A stretch of DNA of 64,000 nucleotides. Source: Phycomyces blakesleeanus NRRL 1555(-). Lineage: Eukaryota; Mucoromycota; Mucoromycetes; Mucorales; Phycomycetaceae. A program made the translations under genes and the position numbers. The number at the start of each line of letters is the position of its first letter. Position 1 is the first letter of the stretch. Under the pieces are notes generated by a model, which was not told where the DNA came from, searched no databases, and worked only from the letters and a program-made list of their open reading frames with translations. The DNA lies in the NCBI RefSeq assembly GCF_001638985.1, contig NW_017265143.1, positions 1,190,259 through 1,254,258 on the forward strand, read 5' to 3'. Shown here one piece after another: positions 24,688-35,848 of the stretch.

Positions 24688-25884
24688 TTATTGTTTAATT
24701 GCACAGGGAGACAGTGACAAAATCAGCCAACGTGGTACAGCAACATTTTTTTCTTCTCTCAAAAACCTGGACATTCTTAGCTTTGCATTCCCTTTTGCTT
24801 TATGATCAGATTGCATGCTTTCATCAATTAAGCTCAGAAACTTGTTGAACTATATTTATTTTATTAATATTCTACTTCACTATGATTATACCACAAGAAA
24901 TAACTTACTTTATTGCTTCTCCAGCTGGGATAGGCAACTTTCAACATATGCACTGGGAACCCAGAGAAAAGTCTCTCTGTGTCAGACTTGCTATCCAACA
25001 TAGCCCCTTTTTGGATAGCACCAAAAAAAGCCATCTCAGAATCTTCTTCAACCATGAGACCCATCTTCTTGTCTACCACGCTCCAGTACCTAGTGTAGAT
25101 ATCCTGGCAGTGAGTATGAATCTAAGAAAAAATAGTAAGATGAGTACAAAATATCTTAAATGAATAACATGTTTTGTAATAACCTCTTTAATCCGGCTGG
25201 CAATTCTTGCTCTGTAGTTGTTGTTCATGTGCTGCTCAGGTAATGTATGTGCTTTACAATGGCAGTACCTATAGTTACTTTTTACTATTGATACTACCAT
25301 GCCAGACCAAAAGCTGACAGCTTGGGGTTGGGCATGGATATACTCCTACAAGTATGCAACAACAGTAATATTATTGGGGTAGTCAACCTGCTCATCTATG
25401 TTCCATCTTTGTCTTACTTCATTCTCAGCAATCTCAGTAGGATCATTAGATCTGAAGTCCTTTTTTCAAATCTTCTCTCTGATCAAGATTTAGATACTAC
25501 ATGTTAGATTATTATTCATTCTATAAGATTTAACATATTTACAAAAACTATAACTTTTGTCTCTTCTTCAGACATTTGGTTGAAAGATGGGGCAGCAGAT
25601 GGGGTAACTGCTGAGAGAACTTGTTTACTTGTAGATGCCAAAGACATAGAAATTGCACCAACTGTCTTGGTGTTTCTTCTTTAGACATCAATGAATTGAC
25701 CAAATCTATTGTCCAGGGATCCAAGCATGGCACCCATGTTACCAAGGCGAGTTGACATTTCTGTCATGCACTGTTCTTGGGTAACAGCAGATACAACAAG
25801 ATGTTGCTCAACACGGCCAACTGCAACCTGGGTAAGGCTATTTCTAGCATTAGATCTAGGAGTTCTAGAAGTAACAGGAGTCAT
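24688..25884 (-). pseudogene. Accessory gene paired with transposase A4
   Basis: The minus-strand reading starts MTPVTSRTPRSNARNS, then a heptad-rich part around MTEMSTRLGNMGAML. After an intron it continues FRSNDPTEIAENEV, RQRWNIDEQVDYPNN and LPEQHMNNNYRARIASR, and later PSWRSNK before the last intron. These align with the gene at 16992 (FESDDPALVAENES, PTWRSEE). Several stops are present, including TAA after the first 67 codons and TAG after VVAYL. The last exon ends at 24688, about 185 bases from the end of A4, tail to tail. Confidence 0.8.
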
Positions 25885-26269
25885 TTTCTATACAAACATA
25901 TGTTTCAAAATAAAACAAAAATGTATTAAATTTTTTATTCTTACTCTTGTTATTTGCTTATACATTAAACAAATTCATAAATACATAGTAGAGTGAAAGT
26001 GTTGGAAGATTTGATTTTGGAGATCGAGATTGAGAAAGAGAATATTATGAAATATGGTAAAATAAAAAAGTTCTTTTATATCTTTATTATTAGACTTCTT
26101 GAAGACGTGATATGAAAATATGAATCATTTTTTGTTTTAGATTTTTTCAATTTAATTCCCAGTATCTTTTTTTTCAGAAGACAAAGATTTTTATTTTTAT
26201 ATTCAATTTTTTTTTCTTTTTTTCTTTTTTTCTTTTTTTTTCTTTGTTTTTTTTTTGTCTGCCTTTTTG

Positions 26270-26950
26270 CTTCTTTTCTCTTTATTTAATAGTTTTCCTT
26301 TTATTCATGCAATCAGGTAAAGAAATGTGATGTCTTTAAACTGGTCTACTGTACTTAATTATTTTTATTTTTGTTTTTGTTTTTATATTTCTCTTTTTCT
26401 AGATCTACTAACCTTCTAATAATTTTTGAGACACTTCTTTATTTATCAATAGGTCTATTCATATAGTTGGATATGTCTCACTCTTAAACATAAAGGTAAA
26501 ACAAGTCAAACATGTTTTAGTTTTATATTAATTTGTTTCTCATCTGTTAGCAGATACATGTCCTGTGCACGATTACACATGTCTACTGCAGCAATGTACT
26601 TGGTAAGCTTACAAAATTATATATATGTTTTTATACTAATACTATATCTATTTGAATATATCACAGTATACAACAAGTTCATTCTTTCAATTTTGGAGAA
26701 TTATCAGCGTCATTTATTGAGGTCAGTATATCTCTTATATTAACAGCTATTACTATTGTCAAAATCATTCTTTATAGTTATTGCCTGTAATATATACATG
26801 ACGATTATAACTCTGACATACTTGGCTGTAAGTATATGTATATTTCTTTAAATACAAAACATATTATTTAACTTTTTAATTAACTTTCTTTTTATAGTAA
26901 ACAGTAACAATTATATTTATATCAGATTCTTGACACTACTCTAGCTCATT
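26270..26950 (+). other. Mini-exon chain, gene C copy 4 (degenerate)
   Basis: Short stretches lie between GTAAAG, GTAAAAC, GTAAGC, GTCAGT and GTAAGT donors and AG acceptors, for example exons near 26453-26493, 26552-26601 and 26778-26830. It is divergent from the accessory gene that starts at 25884. Stops in all frames suggest a dead copy. It is called mainly because the position repeats at all four accessory genes. Confidence 0.3.
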
Positions 26951-27213
26951 CTCATTTATTGTACTATTCTTATATTCACTATTATTATAAATTCTCTCTT
27001 TTTACTAATGGTACCCAAACTATCTAATCTCAAAATAGTTGAGAGCTATGTGTATACTATATTATTACGCAATGTAATTCAAGAGAATTTTTTTTTACAA
27101 AATAAACAAGCCCCATTCGTAAACTATTTCCCAGATACTGTTTTAAAGAAGTATGAGAAGACTATCTTTCAGTCAATCAAATGAGAGTACTGAAGTTTAT
27201 CCGTAAAATAAGA

Positions 27214-27380
27214 TCCAATAGAATTGATTAAAACATGAGAAAAGTAATACTTTTCTCTGAAGAAAGTATCAGTTTTACTTTTTTTCTTGCGCCTTCAAGA
27301 CACAATAGAATTGCTTAAAACCTGAGGAAAGTATTACTTTTCTCTGAAGAAAGTATCAGTTTCACTTCTTTTTTGCCTTT
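27214..27380. repeat. Two-copy tandem repeat of about 85 bp
   Basis: The units starting CAATAGAATTG and containing TACTTTTCTCTGAAGAAAG occur twice in a row with few differences. Each unit includes a small palindrome around AAAGTATTACTTT. It lies upstream of the HB3 accessory gene. From 26951 to 27213 nothing else is seen. Confidence 0.7.
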
Positions 27381-27739
27381 TTAAGAACAATGGAATTCCG
27401 TGCTGTACATAAAAAAGAAAAAAGATCTATTTTCATTTTAATTTGCATTTCTGAGCTGGCATATTAAGGTAGTACTATACAACTTTTTTAGCACAATTCT
27501 TTCACATAAGATTAATGCCCTCATTTCTTAGATTTAATAAGAACTATATCATAATGTCAAGAACACCCAAATCCTGAGTTTAATTAATTCTTTCACTCGG
27601 GATTTGGTACTCTTTCACATAGAGGAAATTGAACACTTTTCTCAGTGAAGGCAAGGAACAGTGAGGAGATAAGAAAAACAGAAACTAATGAGGGATACTC
27701 TGAGCTTGACCATCTTCTCTTCCAGCTTGTTGAAATGAT

Positions 27740-28298
27740 AATACTGGCTTTATGCCAAAAACTATCTTTAATGTCATTATATTTAGCACTTCTTATCTTG
27801 GAAGGAAGAGGAATATAAGTGCAAAGATGCTGAAGTAAAGAAAATTCTAGCCAACAAAATGCTAAAAAAAAACAGGTCACTGCCAATGTCCTGGCCAGAG
27901 CAACTCGTGTCAGAGAAATTCTTGATGAGCAAGCTTCTGCAAAGAGAAGGCTTACCGGTGCTCTTGGGGGAAGCTCTTCTGAGTCTGCAGCAGAAAGCTC
28001 TTCTGGGGATGTGATAGAGCAAGAACCTGTTTATATGAGCAATATACAGACAGTATTGAAGGGATTTTGAATTGATTTGTTCAAAATTTTGGATAGAGTT
28101 GGAGAGAACCAGGCAGAAAACTCTGTAGATAGCCTGGAGAAAAAACTCGATACGTTGGAGGAGAGATTTGATATATTTGAAAAGAAGTTTGATACGTTTG
28201 AGAATACAATTGATAAAAGAATGACCAGATTTGAAGCAGAGATGAAGGAGGGACAGTTACGGATGGAGGCAGCAATCTTGAGATATCTATCTCTATAA
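27740..28298 (+). pseudogene. Accessory gene of Harbinger-type element HB3
   Basis: The readable parts are WKEEEYKCKDAEVKKILA, then after a frame change in an A run VLARATRVREILDEQ, a serine-rich link, and a long coiled coil containing LEKKLDTLEERFDIFEKKF. A TGA interrupts the frame at about 28069. It converges on the HB3 transposase. PIF/Harbinger elements encode a second Myb-like protein; the W-containing N-terminal part could be such a domain, but this is inference. Confidence 0.55.
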
Positions 28299-28414
28299 TG
28301 TTTTATTCTTGTTAACAAATGACAACAGAAATAAAAGTTAATATATAAAAATCTTTTTTACTATTTTTAATTTTTTAATATTTAAATAGTTATTGCAAAT
28401 ATTTAACCCAGGAT

Positions 28415-29478
28415 TTATTCACAAACAAGGCCGTTGTTATAGTCCTCTGGAGAAGGTGGAGGGATATCACACTTTTTGCTGGTTTGATTACTATCATTAA
28501 AACAAATATAAATGTTCTTCAAGAATGTTCCTACCACATAGTATTGGCCAATGGAAAAGTGTCCACTTTGCTGTGTCTGCAAATACTTTAAGAAAGCATA
28601 AAGACTTCTAACATAAACAAACTCATGTTTAACCATAACTTGCATAGTAGACATCTTCTTAATAATCTCTAGATCAATTTCATCTGATGATACTAAAGCA
28701 AAATTATAAATGTTGTAAGAGTTAATTGTCAAAACAAATTCTTGTAAAATACTTACACCTGTCAAATGACACCATTATAAAATCTGATAAGCTGTAGGCT
28801 GGGTCACCATACAAGTGATAACAGGGACCATTTGAAACTCTGAAGTCAAATGTTAGGCACATTATGTCCTCTAGTTCACTCTCTCAGTAAAGATGCATAT
28901 CATGTTGGTTACCTGTTTCAGGACCCATGATAGAAGAAGTAATGTCATCAGGTGTTACTACTGCTTAATACTTCAAACCATGGCCTCTCTATAAAGAGTT
29001 TATCAATTGGATTAGCAAGAAGTATGATACATATATGTATATAGTTCTTTACTCATGTAATGTCTATTATAGACAACGTCTTGACCAATGGTTGGTCTGG
29101 CCATGTGAATGAACATGCCATCAATAAATCTAATGCAGTGTTCTACTGGTGCTTTTTATAAAATGGATAATTAGAGTGTAATTGCTGTTATTTCTTTAAT
29201 ACTATTATATATTTTCAAGTATAACTAATTATGCTCTTTAATTGCATTGCTAAAGTGAACTAAGTTCTCTCTGCTAAACTGCTGATAATCAAACTCCAAA
29301 GCAACATGGTATTTCAGATAAATTTTTTCTATCATCCCATTAAAGATATAACTAAGAATACTCTTTGTCCTTCCAAATATCACTGACAAATCCACCAAGC
29401 AAGAAGACAAAGTCATTCTTCTGAGCATAATTGACAAGGTCTCAATGGTTGGAATAGAAAACTGACTTGGAGTGCCTG
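28415..29478 (-). pseudogene. PIF/Harbinger-type transposase HB3 (DDE_4 family)
   Basis: Minus-strand exons show LSIMLRRMTLSSCLVDL and FGRTKSILSYIF (the helix-turn-helix part), RFIDGMFIHMARPTIGQ with the first catalytic D, HLYGDPAYSLSDF with the second D, and VKHEFVYVRSLYAFLKY with the E. The C-terminus has PPPSPEDY. Two stops fall in the middle exon (after GLKY and after HLY). All three catalytic positions are kept, but the frame is broken. Confidence 0.82.
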
Positions 29479-30107
29479 TTCAAAAGTAGATGTTATCACC
29501 CAGTTGAAGAAGAGAAGATAATGTTTGTATCTTGTTTTTTTAAATGAGCTATATTAGTATTCTTACTTTCTTAAAAGTAAATTATCTACTATATCTGAGA
29601 AAATGTAAACTGAAACAATAACTTGCAGTCAGCATTGGATAAAGTATTTATATCTAAGCAATCTTGACATTGCAAGGGAACATGTATTCATTTAAATTAT
29701 TCTTAATATTGCTGTGCAGCTTCAGCTTCTTCTACTAAAATATATCCGTAAATATAGTATAGCATCGAATCAGTAATAGCAATAAGGCTTTGGATAGTAG
29801 ACATTTTTTTTAAGAATAAGTTCAGGCAAAAGGGAAGAGGGCTGCCCTTTCAAGCAATAGGTTTATTTTAATAGTTTTTTTAGAAACTTATGCAATAATA
29901 CAATGATAACAGTTTGTACATTTAGTTAAAGTATAAGTTGTACAATATTATGTAATGGAGTTGACCTCAGTATGGAAATTCTTTTGAAAAAGTGATTTTT
30001 GGGTTCAATGCTTTATTTGGTTTTGTGTTCTATACAACTTTGAAAAAGTTATCCAACAAACTTCTCTAATATCTGCAGACTTTTGCAGTGATTCATTTTG
30101 CATATAT
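29479..30107. other. Mostly unassigned; end belongs to relic B4
   Basis: No gene is seen in most of it. The last 35 bases read ADFCSDSFCIY, which continues in frame into 34834 (KQRRNERSCGSHYV) once element B1 is removed, and matches an exon of transposase B2. Confidence 0.5.
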
Positions 30108-30439
30108 CACTATGACAAATAGGGGTGGTTTGTTGTATTTGTGACTTTGTTTTTGGCCTATAATAATTAAAAAAATCATTAAAAATTCAATTAGGAATTA
30201 GAAAATCTCTGTTTTTTGAAAAGGTTGACAAAAAGCAGATTGACCACCTAAAATTAAATCTCCTGATAGACAAAAGTACATTTTAACTACAGATTTTACA
30301 CTTTTAGTAAATGTAGATTGCAATTGATGACTATTAAAAGTCAGAGCTAAAAGAGAGAAAAATATCTAAACTTTTTGCTGGGAGGATAAAATATGTTAAG
30401 ACAATTTAAAAAAAAATAATGTATTACAAGAAAAAAAAA

Positions 30440-33371
30440 TTATAAGTCTGCAAGAGAACCAAGTGACAGTTTTGGGCTGTGGTTAAGCTCTGGCCACACT
30501 ACATATGTTGTTGCTGTTGTTGTTATTGTGCTTATAGTCGCGTCTGACTTCACCAAACCAACTAATTCTTTGACATCTGCCAGGTGAACTACCATTGGCT
30601 TCATTTGCCCATTGTTGATTGCTGGTATACTATTTACTAAACGAACTGCATAAACATTGACAAGGACAAGTGGCCACCTCTTGTTGTTGAGCTTGTGCTC
30701 AAAGAAAACGACAATCTTCCCAAAGAAATCCTTGTAGACTGGAGAGTAGCTTTGCCCAATGTTGCAGTTCTCATTAACCTGAACCTGAAGTCTGACATTA
30801 TGTGCCTCTCTTACACAATTATGGTCGAGTGCAGAGTCAATAACACAACCATTTACAAATGCCTTACAACTTGTTTTAATGGCTGCTTCAATCATACTAC
30901 ACTCTTTCCCCTTTGATCTGTAGAACTTTTGAAGAAGCTCTGGAAGACAAGAAATGCCTCCAAAACTATCAACAATCGTTCTGTTCCTCAAAGGCCCCCA
31001 GAACTCAATGTCAGAATCAGTACCAACATTACTACCTTCTTGGTCAATTAGCCAACCAGCAGAGGGATTGTCATACTGAAGGACAGTTGTTGCTGTTACT
31101 GTTGCTGTTGTCGTTATTGAATTTTTAACTCTCATCTGTCAAATCTGTGTCAAGCCAAGCATGATGTTGCCAGCGTTGATTCCAATTGCCGAATTACTCT
31201 TTATTGCTCGTGAGTATTCCCCAATCGCCCTCTCGACAGATCGTGCACTATACGCTCTGGGGGGACCATACGCTTCTATCATTGCGGAATAGTGCTGCAG
31301 GAGGTGCTGGTTGATCGTAAAGACCTTGAGCTGGACCTCTCCTTTAGCTAGCGAGGCTTCCAGATACGCATTCCATGCAACAAGATTTCTAAAAAAAAAG
31401 ATAAGTTAACACAAGTTATAAAATAATAATATTAATTATAATTAAAGCTTACGTTTTGATCAAGGTTTTCTCCTCTGCTGATAACTCCCAGCTCATGAGT
31501 AGGTTGCATGTCTGCACCAGGTCAAGCAATGCCTTACGGGCAGCTTGGTCACGGACATGCTCTGCCACAAGCGTGGGGATAACAAACAAGATGAAGTCAG
31601 CCCAGTCCACAGCCCGGAAGTATCCTGATCTTGTTGCAATGCTGATCCATGCACCGTGGAAAGATGTCAGAATACTTCTTCTGGTTGATACCATGGCAGT
31701 ACCAATTTCTTTCTGAGCAGCAAGGGAGAGAGAAGATGATCTTTTCCATACTTGTCACACACGAGCCCCCAGACCTGTTTGCCAATGCCGTGACAAATGT
31801 CATGCATTTCATCTAATGCAAAGAAGAACAGACCAGAGAAGGAATCCAGTAAGGAGAAGGGAGATTGGCCAGTTAACCCTTTTTTGCTAGATGAGGCCAC
31901 CTCATCAAAGTGCTTGAAACTTTCCAGTGTGCACATGGTGATGGCAGATGGCATTCGAAAATATTGGCCATGGCCAGGAGATCGACCCACAACGTGGCAG
32001 ATGCGGCAGCCATCCTTACTCATATGACCCACATGACAAGCCATCTTTCCCAGAGCTGGGATGTCGCCAGTTGTCATTAGTACATGGACTTTTGCACTAA
32101 TATCTGCAGATGGTGTCTTCACAACCATTCCACCAGCTTGGAGAACCCAAAGTTCTTTCAGAACAGGCTCCAGGAATGACCAGAAGTTGGCGGGTGCTTT
32201 GGGACCAGGGATGATTGTGACTTGGATCATACGGCTGCGCTTGTAGCAGATCATTGGGGGAAGGTTGAGGTTGGTAATGTGGACAATAGTTACCGAACCC
32301 GGAACACTATGGGGAGCAAACCCATCAACAGACAGCAAAATGGCAATGTCGTTTTCACCTGAGAAAAGATGCTTCTTTGACTGGTATGCCTGTCTATCAA
32401 AGACATCAGAAATGCTGCCATCAGCCTTTTGCATATGATGGTGGCAATACAACATCTCTTTTCTGGTGCGGTCGTTGGCCAAAGCAACTGCAAGCTGTCT
32501 ATCCAGAGGAAGCTGTATCATTGTGCTGGCAGGAATTGGATCCTCACCAGCATCTTGGCTTCTATCACCAGTCTTGTAACAGGCTTTATCACAATATGGG
32601 CACTCCGTTTGCTGATCATTGTTGTACAGCATACACCCATTGCAACAAACGTGGTATGTCTCCTCATCAACACCAAGAAATCGAGAAAGAAGCTTGGTAT
32701 CAAGGTAGAGAGTGCAAGCTCTGTATGATATCTCACTTGATCTGCTGAGAATTTCATTGAAGTTTTTTGCCAGACTAATGTGAGCCTTCTGGGAAATGTC
32801 AAACTCCTTTATGATCTTCATAAGCTCAAGATTCTTTGCATCGTCATAGCCAGAAACAGGAACAGGAGCACTAAAGTCATAGACCAACTGAGAAGAAGTA
32901 TCATCAATGGTATTTTCAGTAACATCTATGATTGCCAAATCATTTTCCATAGAATACTCATGCTCAATATCATACTTTAATAAGGCAAACAATAATTAGT
33001 ACATTGGATGCATTTGTATATTTATCTTTCTTACCATGGGCTCATCAATTTCGTTGATAATGGAAGGATTATTATCCTTGTTAATGCTCATGTTGGTACT
33101 TTCTCTGTTTAATTATTAAAGAATTAATATATTTTATTTAGTTGCAGCATTATAATTTGTAGACTTGCTCCAAGGTTAAGCTAGAGGCAAAATTTAAGAT
33201 AAGATTACTCTGCTCAGAAACAGAAGCAACTTGCAAGCTTTGGGTGTTATTCATCTCTTTATAAACTTTTTCCAGGCACTGAACTTTACACTTGGCTACA
33301 AGTTTCTTGTTTGTGTAGCATTTGTGGCAGATACTGCACTCGTGGTGGGAAAGCTTTGTGATTGTAAACAT
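30440..33371 (-). pseudogene. Family B CACTA-type (Tnp2-like) transposase, copy B1
   Basis: The N-terminal part has cysteine pairs (CSICHKC). The main exon (from 32976) shows CNGCMLY with CPYC, SVDGFAPHSVPGSVTIVH, IIPGPKAPANF, TTGDIPALGKMACHVGH, CRICHVVG and FFALDEMHDICHGIG. The next part has TSFHGAWISI and VDWADFILFVIPTLVAEHV, and the C-terminal exon (31388-30440) has ERAIGEYSRAIKSNS and IEFWGPLRN. A one-base frameshift lies near 31730 and a TGA at 31139. It is broken relative to B2. The C-terminal exon is close to that of B3. Confidence 0.9.
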
Positions 33372-33691
33372 TTTGTTAATTTGAATTTATTCTTTTGAAG
33401 TATGGGTAAGAATAGAGATATTTGCTTTCAAGTCTGAACTCTTTTATAATGATTAACTTGAAGACAATAATGGCGCAGTAACTTGAATATAAGCTCAGAA
33501 GAAAAAAAGTAAAACATATATATATCATGTTGTCATGTAAGCACGGTAAGCAAAATTGATATTCACTGAAACCAACCCAATAGATTCAATCTATATTGCT
33601 ATAAAACTAATAATAGATAATTGAAATTTTTTTTCTTTATATCATATTTTCACAACAACATCTTTTTTCTCAGGTAAACAATATTTGCAAT

Positions 33692-34267
33692 ATGAATGAC
33701 ACAGATAACATCATCGAATCTTTACTCCTAGTCATTCAGCTCCAGTTATCTGTCTTATGTGCTAATCAAGAACAAATTAAGATGGATATTAACAGCCTTA
33801 GAAATGAAATAATGATCAAAGGATCTCCAAAGCAAAATCTCTCTTTGTTTATTAATGTAAGTTCAACTCAAAACAGTATTGCTGAAAACTAACTTTAACT
33901 TCAATAGACTTCAAGTGAGTTTATTTTCAAACCTGTGATCAATATTCGTAATGTCACTTTAGAATATGTTTACCAAATGATGAGTCAACATCTTGGAATC
34001 AAGGTTACAGCATCCAAAAAAGCAATAATCAGGACCTGTACGAAACTTGTATGTAACGAGTTAGCCACCCTTCCTTCTGTACGAGCTCTTGGCCCTCGTC
34101 CTAGTTGGGGGTCCATATCTTCATGTGATCGAACAATAATTTGCAATAAACATGCAAACATGCTTAAGATAGTTGTTATAGATTTCACCAGATGCCATCA
34201 AAATTGGGCATTCATTCAAGAGTCAGTCATCTCTGGAAAGACCATCAAAGGAGGCAATTGTAAATAA
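33692..34267 (+). CDS. Accessory protein of element B1 (174 codons)
   Basis: Two exons, 33692-33856 and 33908-34267, join in phase 0 through a GTAAGT...AATAG intron and stay open. The product starts MNDTDNIIESLLLVIQLQ, a short coiled-coil-like N-terminus, followed by VTLEYVYQMMSQHLGIKVT and a run with conserved-looking C and W residues. The last part resembles no domain I know. It is divergent from the B1 transposase, as in element B2, where the accessory protein also starts M-S/N-D and has a coiled coil. Function is unknown; a DNA-binding helper is inferred by analogy with TNPA of plant En/Spm. Confidence 0.7.
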
Positions 34268-34279
34268 CTATCCACTGCA

Positions 34280-34560
34280 GTGTAAAGTAAAACATTTAAT
34301 ATTAGAAGTATATGATGTATTTGACTGTTTATAACCAATAAAAATGATGTATAAAATGTAATGTCTATCATAACAGTCAATAAAAGTGATATATAAAATG
34401 TAATTGTGTAGTGTAATAACCAATAAAAATGATAAATAAAAAATATATCCATTTAAGAAACCAATAAAAATGTATTTTTATAAAATACACCACAGTGCAA
34501 TTATGTCTTATCCAATAAAAACAATGATTAAGCAAGAAATATTTAAAAGAATCTAAATTA
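34280..34560. repeat. Subterminal repeats of element B1
   Basis: Four to five imperfect copies of AACCAATAAAAATGAT followed by TATAAAATGTAAT lie in the last 550 bp before the B1 right end. CACTA elements carry such subterminal arrays as protein-binding sites. Confidence 0.6.
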
Positions 34561-34830
34561 AAAGAATAATGAATTAGTAGTAACCAATGGCATATAATAT
34601 TTCAACTATACTTAAAGAAGTTTTGTCCAATTGAAAGACAAATATTAGCAAAAGAAAAGGTTATCAATATATTAATAGAATCTTAAAACTACCGGTAAGC
34701 GGAAATGTATTAAAATGTACATGAACTCAGAGTTGGAAAAAAGGGAGGAGGACACAAAACGCGCCCTGGCTTCCCCTCTGGAACCACCTGTGAAACCACC
34801 TCTAAAACTCCTATTTTTTTTGGCATAGTG

Positions 34831-35313
34831 TATAAACAAAGAAGAAATGAAAGAAGCTGTGGTAGTCATTATGTGCTGTTTATCTGTTCTTACAGAAAGT
34901 AAGTGTATCATTGTTCAATATAAAATCATAAGTTGCTTACATTATATTTATTTATTTACTTTACCAACTGTAGTATAATTGTTTACAGCTGGCTTATTGG
35001 TGCAGTGATATTCTTTTTCCAGCATGAGAATTCACTTGGCTCTCTTTGTTTTCTTGTTTTTGTTGAAGAAATGAAGGAACATGATGCAACTGCCCATGAC
35101 TCATCTGTAACAATTGTTAAAAAATAGTCACAAAACTGCTCAACAGGTTGCCAGACACAACTCACATATGTAGTAATAAGTGTCAATAATATTTGTTTTC
35201 AAGTTGGTCTTATACAATACCCACTAAATAGAAATCAGTTTTATATAATTGCATCTTATTATGTTTTCAACAATAATATGTGCATTACAAAGGGCAATCT
35301 TTCTATTTTATAA
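34831..35313 (+). pseudogene. Family B transposase relic B4, 3' exons
   Basis: Reads KQRRNERSCGSHYVLF, a GTAAGT intron, then YSWLIGAVIFFFQH and, after one stop (35125), YVVISVNNICFQVG and ITKGNLSIL. This is the end of a transposase very close to B2 (VIVHSWLVSTVQFYFQ ... GNLSIL). Element B1 is inserted in its penultimate exon. Confidence 0.82.
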
Positions 35314-35848
35314 CTTTTTCATTTTTTATTTTTTATATACTTTATATAGCCTATATTTTTCATGCTTTTTATATTTCCCATATATTTTATATTATTATTT
35401 TTATTTTCTACATAGCTTATATATACTTTTTATTCTCTACATGTTCTACATGCCATTACACAATTTAAATTAAAATAAAATTGTTAAGTGAACAAGAAAA
35501 GAGATATATTTTTTTAAAAAAAAAGTTTTGATTTAAAAAAAATTATGGCAGTTATGTTTCTGTTATGTTCACACATTTCATAAAAAATTAATCATAATAA
35601 AACTTGACATCTTTAATATTAAATAAAATATATGTTTCAATACTTAAAGTGATTATTATACCTTACAAACATTTTCTAGACTATTTGAAACATTGTACAG
35701 TAACAAAAAAATAGATGTCATACTACTTTTTTAAAATGTTGCTAATGACATTGCCATCTTACCAAAAACTGTGAAGAAATTATTGGCTTTTGACTAGAAA
35801 AATAGCAATTATGTGCCTATTTTGATTACAGTTGTCACTCCTATAGTC
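35314..35848 (+). repeat. 3' terminal region of relic B4
   Basis: Reverse-complement match to 55361-54732, the left end of element B2, including the subterminal ATATA-rich array and the GGCAGTTATG motif. It ends CTCCTATAGTC at 35848, corresponding to the B2 terminus CACTACGGCGG with changes. Confidence 0.7.

Larger units (their letters stand above)
30108..34830. mobile_element. CACTA element B1
   Basis: The left end is CACTATGACAAATAGGGGTG. The right end in reverse complement is CACTATGCCAAAAAAAATAG. Both are followed inside by GGTGGTTT. The 3-bp direct repeat TAT flanks it (30105-30107 and 34831-34833), as expected for CACTA elements. It holds a broken transposase (minus) and a divergent, open accessory gene (plus). 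It sits inside an older family B transposase exon. Confidence 0.9.

Noticed and set aside
28031..28318. Minus-strand serine-rich frame opposite the HB3 accessory coiled coil.
   Set aside because: Composition is what the antisense of a coiled-coil gene gives; the plus strand has the heptad pattern.
30081..30090. TTTTGCAGTG as another family A terminus.
   Set aside because: Only 10 bases match, the sequence lies in the relic B4 reading frame, and no element structure supports it.
31736..31776. A short intron that would repair the B1 transposase frameshift.
   Set aside because: The candidate GTATGG...CTCAG interval is 39 bp, a multiple of three, so removing it does not restore the frame.
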